Assembly: GCF_029254265.1 (NCBI RefSeq)
Contig: NZ_JAQWXX010000082.1
Span: forward strand, 1 to 64,000
Source of the DNA: Algoriphagus sp.
Lineage (GTDB): Bacteria; Bacteroidota; Bacteroidia; Cytophagales; Cyclobacteriaceae
Direction: 5' to 3'
Length of the DNA stretch: 64,000 nt
Below, in pieces: positions 42,993 to 51,149 of this stretch (position 1 is the first letter of the stretch; every line of letters starts with the position of its first letter). The translations under genes were made by a program, and so were the position numbers. Under the pieces are notes generated by a model that saw nothing but the letters and a program-made list of their open reading frames with translations, made no database searches and was not told the DNA's origin.

Positions 42993-43766
42993 TTACAAAT
43001 TATTGGCTTTTTTGATATAAAGCTCCAAAGCTCCAGTCATACTTGGCGCATTTGGTAGTGGTGCTTCAATATCGAGAATTAGGTCTAAGTCCCTGACTGC
43101 TTGGGCTGTAGTAGGACCAAATGCAGCTATCCTAGTATTCCCTTGTGAAAAATCCGGGAAATTTATCTTTAAAGATTTTATCCCAGACGGGCTGAAGAAA
43201 GCAAGAATATCATATTTAACATCAGCTAAGTCAGATAAATCCGCCGCTATGGTATGGTAAATGATTGCTTCGGTAAAGGCTATTCCTGCTTTTTCGAGAT
43301 AGTTAGGAATATCGTCTTTGCGTATATCCGAACAAGGAAAAAGATATTTTTCGGATTTGTGCTTCTTGAAATAATCAAATAAATCTTCTGCGGTCCTTTG
43401 CCCTACAAATAGCTTTCGCTTTCTAATGACAATATACTTCTGTAAATAATGTGCAGTCTGATCAGAAATACAGAAGTATTTCATATCAGCAGGCATCTCG
43501 ATTTTAAAATCTTTGCAAATAGCAAAAAAATGATCTATCGCATTTCTACTAGTAAATATGATGGCAGTGTGCTTAAGAATATCTATTTTTTGCTTTCTGA
43601 ATTCCTTAGAAGGCACAGGCTCTATTTTGATAAACTGCCTAAAATCAATCTTGAGATTATATTTTTCAGCCAATTGCTTATAAGGCGAATTCACATCACT
43701 TGGAGCAGGTTGAGATACAAGGATACTTTTTACCGGTTTAAACCTGTCTTTTGTAGCTGCGCTCAT
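42993..43766 (-). CDS. hemD: Uroporphyrinogen-III synthase
   Basis: The 257-residue protein has the HemD fold: 'KSILVSQPAPSD' at the start, 'AIIFTSRNAIDHFF' (about 68-81), 'KYLFPCSDIRKDDIPNYLEKAG' split by the loop, 'ILAFFSPSGIKSL' and 'IAAFGPTTAQAVRDLGL'-like 'AVRDLDLILDIEAPLPN'. It cyclises hydroxymethylbilane to uroporphyrinogen III in heme synthesis. It sits between the DUF4271 gene and the porP-like gene in one direction, a neighbourhood conserved in Cytophagales as far as I recall. Confidence 0.85.
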   Translation of the reverse strand: MSAATKDRFKPVKSILVSQPAPSDVNSPYKQLAEKYNLKIDFRQFIKIEPVPSKEFRKQKIDILKHTAIIFTSRNAIDHFFAICKDFKIEMPADMKYFCISDQTAHYLQKYIVIRKRKLFVGQRTAEDLFDYFKKHKSEKYLFPCSDIRKDDIPNYLEKAGIAFTEAIIYHTIAADLSDLADVKYDILAFFSPSGIKSLKINFPDFSQGNTRIAAFGPTTAQAVRDLDLILDIEAPLPNAPSMTGALELYIKKANNL

Positions 43767-43794
43767 ACTTGTTGTATTGTTTTGAATATCAAAA

Positions 43795-44913
43795 TTATCC
43801 TCCGAGAATCATCACCCACTTTGCAATTATTAAAAAGGGTACTAATTCAGCGATGCAAAGGTAAGTAAATAAATGATATTTCTTAAAGCTGAGCCTATTC
43901 ATCATAATGAAGAACAAAACCAAAACGCCTATAATATAAAACCAAAAAAAAGTAGAGAAAGATATTCCTACAGCACTTTTTGCGAAATCGAAATCATTCA
44001 TCAAAAAATAGGCTGAGATCAAAATAAGGCCTGTTATGGCTATCATTACTAAGCGTAACAAGTAAAAAAAGTGTGGAAATTCTATTTTATTTAATTCAAA
44101 TAAATATGCTATAATCCGAATAGCAGTAAATTTAATTATGGTAAGTATTAATAAAATTAATGCCCCTATTAACCATCCAATCAGCAGATTTTGAAAAGTA
44201 ATATCAACTCTTGATTCTAACCAATCCATTTTAAATAAAACTGCTCCAAGGATCAACCCTAAGGAAGACATTAGATTGACTATCAGTACGAAAACCAAGA
44301 TATCAAACGAAAAGAATTTTTGGAGACTCCCCGAATCGGAAAAATCTTCCGCATTCAATAAAGAAATCGGCCTCGTCATCATTGAAAATATGAACGGATA
44401 GGCCATTTTATAAAGCGTGACAAATAACAAAATCAGTAAAAGTGCAAAAATGAAAAAATCTCTGATTTGTTGTCTTGTCCCTCCATCTCGCTTTTGAAGC
44501 TCGGCTTCTGCTACTTGTATTCCCGATTGTACGCTTATAGGTTGGATTAATTTCTTAGCACTAACATCCTCCAAACTAATTCCGGATTTGAACAAGGTTA
44601 ACGTAGTCTTGGAGGAGTCAGAAATTGCCTTTATACTCTCCAGACTTGCAATGAATGCCGTATCTTCTTTAGTGAAAAACCAAAGCTTTTCACCCAAAAA
44701 AGCCACAGACTCTTCAGGAAACTGAAATGAAAAATATGAGTTTGGGAAAGAGTTTAGATCCAACCGAAGTAATAAGCGATCATTTGAATCAAACCAGGTC
44801 TCTCGACCCGAGGCTTCCCATTGATCACTATAATTCTCTAATACCTGAGCTTCTCCTTTTGAAAAAAAAGAAAATCCCAGAATTAAGAAAAGAAAAAAGA
44901 TACGTTGCTTCAT
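43795..44913 (-). CDS. DUF4271 membrane protein
   Basis: The 372-residue protein has a signal peptide (about 1-22, ending 'GEAQ'), a beta-rich periplasmic part (25-150) and then seven or so transmembrane helices in the second half, with 'SSLGLILGAVLF', 'FHFFYLLRLVMIAITGLILI'-like segments and 'YIIGVLVLFFIMMN'. DUF4271 is confined to Bacteroidota and commonly borders hemD. Its function is unknown. It starts 3 bp after the Omp85 gene ends. Confidence 0.8.
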   Translation of the reverse strand: MKQRIFFLFLILGFSFFSKGEAQVLENYSDQWEASGRETWFDSNDRLLLRLDLNSFPNSYFSFQFPEESVAFLGEKLWFFTKEDTAFIASLESIKAISDSSKTTLTLFKSGISLEDVSAKKLIQPISVQSGIQVAEAELQKRDGGTRQQIRDFFIFALLLILLFVTLYKMAYPFIFSMMTRPISLLNAEDFSDSGSLQKFFSFDILVFVLIVNLMSSLGLILGAVLFKMDWLESRVDITFQNLLIGWLIGALILLILTIIKFTAIRIIAYLFELNKIEFPHFFYLLRLVMIAITGLILISAYFLMNDFDFAKSAVGISFSTFFWFYIIGVLVLFFIMMNRLSFKKYHLFTYLCIAELVPFLIIAKWVMILGG

Positions 44914-44916
44914 GAA

Positions 44917-46617
44917 TTAAAATCTAGCCAAATAACCAAAGTGTATTCGCGAATAAGAAAATTGAAGCGGTTGTAAATTCGACTTACCCACTCCGTAGAT
45001 AAATCGAAACAATCCTGATCCCGTCTCCAGATTCAATCCAGCACCAAAAGATACTGGTCGGTCAATTGCCGTTGCAAAGTACGGGTTTTCAAGAATCCCT
45101 GCATCTGCAAATACCATCAGAAATGAATTTTCTCCGAAAAATAATCGCTGTTCCATGCTTAGGTATCCAAAGGATCTGGCATAAAAAAAGTTTTCGTTAA
45201 ACCCACGGATTGTTTTTAGGCCACCAAGTCTAAATAGGTCATTTAAAAGTAGGTTGTCATTTTGAATTAATCCTCCACTGCCTTTAAACCACATTCCCCA
45301 TGTTGGCCTAATAAAAAAATGTTTTTCGTAGCTACCCTGAATCTGATACTGTGGTGTATTGAGATCGATCCCCGAATAGACCTCGTCTGGAATACCAGTG
45401 TTTTGGAGAATCTTTTTATTTCCGGCGGCTAGCTCAACGTTGAATAAACTTCCTCTCCTCGGAAAAAATGGATCTTCTAAGGAATTAAAATGTACACTAA
45501 TTCCATATTGATTCCATCGAAAATCGGCCACATCAGGCAGATCTGTGACCTCCCGATATGCATATGTACTTATTAAATCCCCCGCCTGTCTTTTGGTAAA
45601 GAAATTGAGATAACTATTTGAAGAAATCCTATATCCAAAATCCAGACTTAAAAACCTATTTAAGAACGTAGTATCCTGCTTTAGTAGGCTGAACCCAATT
45701 TGTACATCGATAGGGGAATTAAAAAGGAAAGATTCTTTTGCTGAAATATCCAAACTCTGACTTTGCAGATTAAGTCGCTGCCAGTGGATTTCTACATCTC
45801 TTCCTTTTCCTCCAAGATGATACAACTCCAAATCCAATTGGCCTGTAATCAGCATTTTTCCAGGCTCGTTTTCATTTGGAAGTAATCCTACAATTCCATC
45901 TAAAACATTCGTATTTCGATCTCTTAGGTCAAATGTGGGAAGCGCTTTTTTGATTTGGAAAGAAAGTCCAGGTTCGCGAGTAAGGGAGAAATAAGGTGAC
46001 CTCCTAAGTTGCCGACTTGCTTGATTTAGTTGCTTTTGGGAAAAAGGGGATCCCGGAATGATTCCTGTTAGATTTTGAATGTATTTCCCCTGAGTTTTAG
46101 TACTCCCACTCACTTCCACAGAATCCCAAAGAATAAGTGGCCCTGAATCAAAAACCAAATTACTACGGATAGAATCTCCCTCTATTTTGATTTCACCAAA
46201 GTTTATTTTTGCAAAAGGGAAACCCTGATTTTCTGCTTCAGAGACAACCTTCTGCATCCAGACCAAAGCTGAATTATAGTTCTTCTCAATTGGATAAAGA
46301 CTTCTTGAAAATTCGGCAGGAACATTTTCTGTTCCAATTGCTTTCCAAACGTATTTCTTCCCCAAAACCACTTTCACAAAGAGCGAATCGGACCTTCGCT
46401 CTTCTTCAAAAAAAGCTTCCAAATATCCTTCATTTCGAATAGCAGTCTGAAGAGAATCCAAAAACTCAGTTTCCTTAGTCTTAGAAAAAAAGATTTTGCT
46501 TCCTTTCCACTCAGTTTCTGGGATGGTTTCCCATTTCAAAAAAGTAGTCTCCTGCGCCTCCACGGAAAATCCGAACGCCAAAAAAAACAAGACTATCAAG
46601 GTAAACTGAAACTTCAA
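44917..46617 (-). CDS. Omp85 (BamA/TamA-like) outer-membrane protein
   Basis: The 566-residue protein has a signal peptide ending 'SVEAQ' (about 21), one or two POTRA domains (about 130-240, 'VEVSGSTKTQGKYIQNLTG', 'RQLRRSPYF') and a 16-strand barrel with the lid motif 'LGGLKTIRGFNENFF' and final 'FGYLARF'. Omp85 proteins insert or export proteins across the outer membrane. It is much shorter than BamA (about 800), so it is a TamA- or two-partner-like variant. The start is TTG at 46617; no ATG is available before the signal peptide. It is divergent from hemW, which also starts with TTG, with 46 bp between. Confidence 0.85.
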   Translation of the reverse strand: MKFQFTLIVLFFLAFGFSVEAQETTFLKWETIPETEWKGSKIFFSKTKETEFLDSLQTAIRNEGYLEAFFEEERRSDSLFVKVVLGKKYVWKAIGTENVPAEFSRSLYPIEKNYNSALVWMQKVVSEAENQGFPFAKINFGEIKIEGDSIRSNLVFDSGPLILWDSVEVSGSTKTQGKYIQNLTGIIPGSPFSQKQLNQASRQLRRSPYFSLTREPGLSFQIKKALPTFDLRDRNTNVLDGIVGLLPNENEPGKMLITGQLDLELYHLGGKGRDVEIHWQRLNLQSQSLDISAKESFLFNSPIDVQIGFSLLKQDTTFLNRFLSLDFGYRISSNSYLNFFTKRQAGDLISTYAYREVTDLPDVADFRWNQYGISVHFNSLEDPFFPRRGSLFNVELAAGNKKILQNTGIPDEVYSGIDLNTPQYQIQGSYEKHFFIRPTWGMWFKGSGGLIQNDNLLLNDLFRLGGLKTIRGFNENFFYARSFGYLSMEQRLFFGENSFLMVFADAGILENPYFATAIDRPVSFGAGLNLETGSGLFRFIYGVGKSNLQPLQFSYSRIHFGYLARF

Positions 46618-46663
46618 TGGGCCGCGAAGGATTGATTATATTCGCAAAATAACAGAATTCAAC

Positions 46664-47785
46664 TTGGCAGGCATCTACATACACATTCCTTTTTGCAAGC
46701 AAGCTTGTCATTATTGTGACTTTCACTTTAGCACCAATCTCGATCGAAAAGATCAAATGGTCAATGCGATCATCAAAGAATTAAAACTTCGGAACACTTA
46801 CCTTAAGGGAGTCCCGGTAAAAACCATTTACTTTGGCGGGGGAACACCTTCCTTACTCGCTGCAGACCAGATAGAACGGATTTTAAATGCTATTCATACT
46901 TTCTATCCAACTGAATTGAGTGAAATTACTTTGGAAGCTAATCCTGATGATTTAAGTCGGGAAAACCTTTTTTCGTGGAAAAGCCTTGGGATTGACCGTC
47001 TAAGCTTGGGAATTCAAAGTTTTGATGATTCAATATTGAAGTTTTACAACCGAGCGCATTCTGCTTCTGAATCTAAAAATGCGATTGAAAATGCCCGGAA
47101 GGCTGGCTTTGAAAAGTTTAGTCTTGATCTGATTTATGGATTTCCTTACGTAAATCATGATTTGTGGAAAAAAGATCTTTTCACTGCTATCTCCCAAGAT
47201 CCAGGACATATTTCAAGCTATGCCCTGACTGTTGAGCCCAAAACTGCTTTGGGGACTTGGACCAAACACAAAAAATTTACTCCCGCCTCAGAGGATTTTG
47301 TTGCCACTCAATTTGAGATCCTTCAAGAGGCTACCGAAAAGGCCGGATATGTTCAATATGAGATTTCAAATTTTGGAAAAGCAAATCAGTTTGCCCTCCA
47401 CAATACCAATTATTGGAAAGGTGTGCCTTATCTGGGTGTGGGTCCAAGTGCACATTCATTCGATGGTGAAAACAGGGGAGCCAATCCTGCCAATAATTCC
47501 TCCTATCTGAAATCACTGGAACAGGGACATCATACTTTTCAAATAGAGGAATTATCAAAAAATGATCATCTGAATGAATACATTCTTACCGGACTTCGGA
47601 CAATGTGGGGAATAGATTTTAATCATATTTCAAAGGCTTACCAGCTAGATCTTTTGCAATTGAAAAAATCTATTTTAAGTCAGATGGAAGATCAAGGTTG
47701 GCTCGTTTGGAAAGATAAAAACTTATCTTTGAGTAAAAGTGGTAAGCTTTTGGCCGATAGCATTGCAGAAGCACTTTTTACCTAG
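46664..47785 (+). CDS. hemW: Radical SAM heme chaperone HemW
   Basis: The 373-residue protein has the radical-SAM cluster Cys11-x3-Cys15-x2-Cys18 in 'FCKQACHYCDFHF'. It also has 'IYFGGGTPSLL', 'TLEANPDD', 'LGIQSFDDSIL', 'DLIYGFP' and 'YEISNFGK'. HemW inserts heme into respiratory proteins, unlike HemN. It starts with TTG at 46664, which gives the usual 'MAGIYIHIPFC' opening; no ATG is available. It is followed 14 bp later by a DUF721 gene. Confidence 0.92.
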   Translation: MAGIYIHIPFCKQACHYCDFHFSTNLDRKDQMVNAIIKELKLRNTYLKGVPVKTIYFGGGTPSLLAADQIERILNAIHTFYPTELSEITLEANPDDLSRENLFSWKSLGIDRLSLGIQSFDDSILKFYNRAHSASESKNAIENARKAGFEKFSLDLIYGFPYVNHDLWKKDLFTAISQDPGHISSYALTVEPKTALGTWTKHKKFTPASEDFVATQFEILQEATEKAGYVQYEISNFGKANQFALHNTNYWKGVPYLGVGPSAHSFDGENRGANPANNSSYLKSLEQGHHTFQIEELSKNDHLNEYILTGLRTMWGIDFNHISKAYQLDLLQLKKSILSQMEDQGWLVWKDKNLSLSKSGKLLADSIAEALFT

Positions 47786-47799
47786 GTAGAATTAATCTT

Positions 47800-48111
47800 A
47801 TGAATAACAATCCATATTTCAGTAGAAAAAAAGAGGCAGCTCCCCTTGAATCAGCGTTTAACGATTTGCTCAAAGCATACCGAATTGAAGGCAAATTCAA
47901 AGAAAAGTCCCTTATTCATGATTGGCCGGAACTTGTGGGAAAAACCATAGCAGATCGGACTAGTAGTGTATTCATTAGAGATCAAAAACTATTCGTAAAG
48001 CTAACTTCAGGGCCTGTCAAGAAAGAGTTGATGATGCATAAAAGCAGTTTAATGCTTTTGATAGAGGAAAAGTATGGTAAAGGTGTTGTAGAAGATCTAG
48101 TTTGTATTTAG
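47800..48111 (+). CDS. DUF721 (DciA-like) protein
   Basis: The 103-residue soluble protein has the DUF721 pattern 'FKEKSLIHDWPELVGKTIADRTS' split across the segment, and 'KLFVKLTSGPVKKELMMHK'. Family members include DciA, which helps load the replicative helicase. It is 14 bp after hemW and ends 118 bp before the SpoIIE phosphatase. Confidence 0.8.
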   Translation: MNNNPYFSRKKEAAPLESAFNDLLKAYRIEGKFKEKSLIHDWPELVGKTIADRTSSVFIRDQKLFVKLTSGPVKKELMMHKSSLMLLIEEKYGKGVVEDLVCI

Positions 48112-48229
48112 GACCTCTATAATTTTTTCCCGCTGATTTCGTTTTAGACTTTTTAACAAACTGGAGTAATTGCCTAGTCCATCAGATATTCTAATTTTAG
48201 TATTCTTGCCCATTGACTTTGGCGGATAA

Positions 48230-50290
48230 ATGATCAAACTACCACAATTCAACATCGGAAAACTCAGCATGCTCCTTGCCATTTTGGTTTGGCTGGCATT
48301 GCTATTTGTTGATTTAGTGAGGCTTTTTGGAATACTAAATGAGATGGAATCGGGGATTGCCATCGAATTCACCTGGATTCTGGAAATACTCTTTTTCCTA
48401 ATGGTGTATTTGTTTTATTCCTATTCTATTTCTAAAAACGCCAAAAATGAATTCATTAATTTAATTTGGAGAGCGGCTTCCACGGGAATTTTTGCGGTAG
48501 GGGTTTCAGCTTTGATCTTCTTATTCTATGGATTTATCAGTGAAAGTAGGCTTTCACAGGAACCATTTCTGAGAAATCTTTTTTACCACATCAATTTTGC
48601 TCTTACCACGGTATTTCTGATTTCTTCTGCCTTGCTTTGGAAGCATCTTATACTTTATCAAAGAAGTAAACGTGTAGTAAAACAATGGCAGGCTTATGAG
48701 TTTGCAATGCTGGTTGCGATGTTTTTCATTTTCTTTAATCAAAATACCCTAGACTATAGCTTTTTATTTGGTTTAGTGCTTCTGATTGGTTTGGGGATTG
48801 TACTCTCGGGTAATCTTAAATGGATCCCCTACCTCACTTTTAAAGAGAAATGGAAGTCTTTACTTTTTCTGTCTATCATTTTGCTTTCATGTACATTTCT
48901 ATTTGTGCAGATGCAAGGCTATACAGACCAAGTTATCTACCCGGTTAATTTAACAGATAACCTATTTCTGATTAGTTTATTTGGCTTTATTTTCTCCTAT
49001 GCCCTTTTCAGTTTTTTGGTAACTCTCTTCAATTTACCAACATCTTCTGTTTTTGAACAAAAACTTACAGAAGCGATTAGCTTCCAGAGACTCAGTCAAT
49101 CCATCAAGCCAGAAGAGAATGAAGAGCAGGTTTTGGATATTTTAATGGACTCTTGCATGAGTGCAACCTACTCTGATGGAGCATGGATAGAGATGGGTAG
49201 AAATGACTATCCTGACGGGTTCTTGAAAGAGCAATTTCTGGATGCGGAAACTCGAACAGAACTGTCAGAACTTATGGAGGGATCAAAAGTTGCCAAAGAA
49301 TGGATCTCTGAAAATCGACCAGAAAACTTAAGCCCACTTGCCATTAGACTAGATCACCCAAAATTCGAATCAGTATTATTGGTACCATTGATCATCAATA
49401 AAGTGCCGATTGGAAGGATGGTTTTATGTAAAGAAGTCAAAGATGGCTTCAACAAAGAGATGATGAATATCGTCAGCACGTTCGTAAGTCAGGCTTGTAT
49501 TTCGGTCGAGAATCATAGACTCCTCAATCAGGCGATTTTGAACGAGCGGTATCAGGAAGAGTTAAAAATTGCACAGCGTGTTCAAAAAGCGCTACTTCCG
49601 GCTACCTTGGATCACAATTCTGATTTTGACCTTTGTGCGTATTCCAATGCCGCCGATGAAGTGGGGGGTGATTATTATGATACTTATAAGTTAAGTGAGG
49701 ATCGCTTTGTATTAATCATCGGTGATGTATCTGGCAAAGGGACCTCGGCAGCATTTCACATGTCGCAGATGAAAGGAATATTTCAAAGTCTGATTCAATT
49801 GAACCTGAGCCCTGCTGATTTTTTCATAAAAGCCAATGCAGCGTTGGGCAAATGCCTGGAAAGAAACCATTTCATCACTTCTTCAATTTTCTTGATAGAT
49901 ACTAGTAATAAAACGATAAGTCATGCTCGAGCAGGTCACGTTCCTTCACTTTATTACCAGTCCCAATCAAACAAATCCGACTATTTAGGAATAGATGGCT
50001 TGGGATTAGGAATTTTAAGAAACATACAGTACGAGAAACACGTTGAGCAAAAAACATTTACTTACCATTCCGGAGACGTCTTGGTTTTATTTACAGACGG
50101 AATAGTTGAGGCAAAAAATCAAAAATCTCAACAATTCGGGTTCGAACGATTGAGGACCTTGCTTGAGGTATATCACGAACTTAGCCCAATAGAAATCCAA
50201 TCAAAAATAATAGACTCTCTTCATAGCTTTGTTGGAGGAGATATTAAGATTGATGACGATTACTCGCTAGTGGTAGCTAAGTTCAATTAA
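48230..50290 (+). CDS. Membrane GAF-SpoIIE PP2C-type phosphatase (RsbU-like)
   Basis: The 686-residue protein has about seven transmembrane helices in residues 12-270, a GAF-like domain at about 290-430 ('WIEMGRNDYPDG', 'SVLLVPLIINKVPIGRMVL') and a SpoIIE phosphatase domain at about 445-686. The metal-binding aspartates are in 'EVGGDYYDTYKL', 'IIGDVSGKGTSAAFHMSQ', 'VLFTDGIVEA' and 'KIDDDYSLVVAKF'. It would dephosphorylate the STAS protein encoded just downstream in response to a membrane signal. The three genes (phosphatase, STAS, HATPase) form a partner-switching module. Confidence 0.9.
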   Translation: MIKLPQFNIGKLSMLLAILVWLALLFVDLVRLFGILNEMESGIAIEFTWILEILFFLMVYLFYSYSISKNAKNEFINLIWRAASTGIFAVGVSALIFLFYGFISESRLSQEPFLRNLFYHINFALTTVFLISSALLWKHLILYQRSKRVVKQWQAYEFAMLVAMFFIFFNQNTLDYSFLFGLVLLIGLGIVLSGNLKWIPYLTFKEKWKSLLFLSIILLSCTFLFVQMQGYTDQVIYPVNLTDNLFLISLFGFIFSYALFSFLVTLFNLPTSSVFEQKLTEAISFQRLSQSIKPEENEEQVLDILMDSCMSATYSDGAWIEMGRNDYPDGFLKEQFLDAETRTELSELMEGSKVAKEWISENRPENLSPLAIRLDHPKFESVLLVPLIINKVPIGRMVLCKEVKDGFNKEMMNIVSTFVSQACISVENHRLLNQAILNERYQEELKIAQRVQKALLPATLDHNSDFDLCAYSNAADEVGGDYYDTYKLSEDRFVLIIGDVSGKGTSAAFHMSQMKGIFQSLIQLNLSPADFFIKANAALGKCLERNHFITSSIFLIDTSNKTISHARAGHVPSLYYQSQSNKSDYLGIDGLGLGILRNIQYEKHVEQKTFTYHSGDVLVLFTDGIVEAKNQKSQQFGFERLRTLLEVYHELSPIEIQSKIIDSLHSFVGGDIKIDDDYSLVVAKFN

Positions 50291-50313
50291 TAAAGAAAAC
50301 TAGAAATATTAAA

Positions 50314-50646
50314 ATGCTAACTATAATAAATACCCGTGAAAATGGATGCCACATCTTAGCACTTGAAGGAGAAGTGGATGCTAGTAATTCGGTAATGATT
50401 GATGAAGCGATTCAAAAATTAATTGGAGATGGTAGTAAGTCTATTGTTGTTGACGGTCAAAAGTTAGAATACATTTCGTCAGCAGGGCTGGGAGTATTTA
50501 TGTCCTATTTGGAAGATTTCGAAGAAAAAAATGTGGATTTTAAAATTTTCGGGCTCTCCGAAGGAGTTCTCGAGGTATTCAAAATATTAGGTTTACACCA
50601 ATTGATGAATATTTATCCAACTAAGGAGGCTGCCTTTAATTCTTAA
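50314..50646 (+). CDS. STAS-domain anti-sigma antagonist (RsbV/SpoIIAA-like)
   Basis: The 110-residue STAS protein opens 'MLTIINTRENGCHILALEGE', with the phosphorylation loop 'LEYISSAGLGVFMSYLEDF' carrying the target serine (Ser55 or 56), and 'VFKILGLHQLMNIYPT'. It lies between its predicted phosphatase (23 bp upstream) and kinase (1 bp downstream). Confidence 0.9.
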   Translation: MLTIINTRENGCHILALEGEVDASNSVMIDEAIQKLIGDGSKSIVVDGQKLEYISSAGLGVFMSYLEDFEEKNVDFKIFGLSEGVLEVFKILGLHQLMNIYPTKEAAFNS

Positions 50647-50647
50647 A

Positions 50648-51061
50648 ATGGAGCATCGGATCACCATATATTGTCAGACTACAGCACTTTCAGAACTTAG
50701 GGAGTTTCTTCGAAACACCCTGACAATGCCTATACTTTCCGAAAGTCAGAAGCTACAAATCACTCTTGCGGTGGAAGAGGTATGTGCTAATCTAATCATA
50801 CATTCGCATCAATGTAACGCAGCAGATCATATTGATCTAGAGATAAAAGAATCTGACAATAAACTTATTTTTGAAATAAAAGATCAAGGAACGGCTTTTA
50901 ATCTTTTGGATTATGAAGTCCCTAACCTGATTAAAGTGAAAGGAGAAAAGCGAAAAGGTGGTTTAGGCATCATTTTGGTTAAAAAGATTATGGATGAAAT
51001 TGAATTTGAATCAAGCAAAGGAACCAACACCTGTAGGCTGATCAAATGGATTCACTCCTAA
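50648..51061 (+). CDS. HATPase serine kinase (RsbW/anti-sigma-like)
   Basis: The 137-residue GHKL ATPase has N-box 'LAVEEVCANLIIHSH' (Glu-Glu-x3-Asn), G1 'EIKDQGTAFNLL' and G2 'KRKGGLGIILVKKIMDEI'. This is the single-domain RsbW-type kinase that phosphorylates STAS antagonists and binds a sigma factor or other target. No sigma gene is adjacent, so the target is unknown. It starts 1 bp after the STAS gene stops. Confidence 0.9.
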   Translation: MEHRITIYCQTTALSELREFLRNTLTMPILSESQKLQITLAVEEVCANLIIHSHQCNAADHIDLEIKESDNKLIFEIKDQGTAFNLLDYEVPNLIKVKGEKRKGGLGIILVKKIMDEIEFESSKGTNTCRLIKWIHS

Positions 51062-51149
51062 TTCTTGTTAAATGCTTAGTATTCGGGGCATTTGACTTTA
51101 AATCCTAATAAATTTGTAAAATTGCATTCGCTTAGTAGGAATCAAATCC

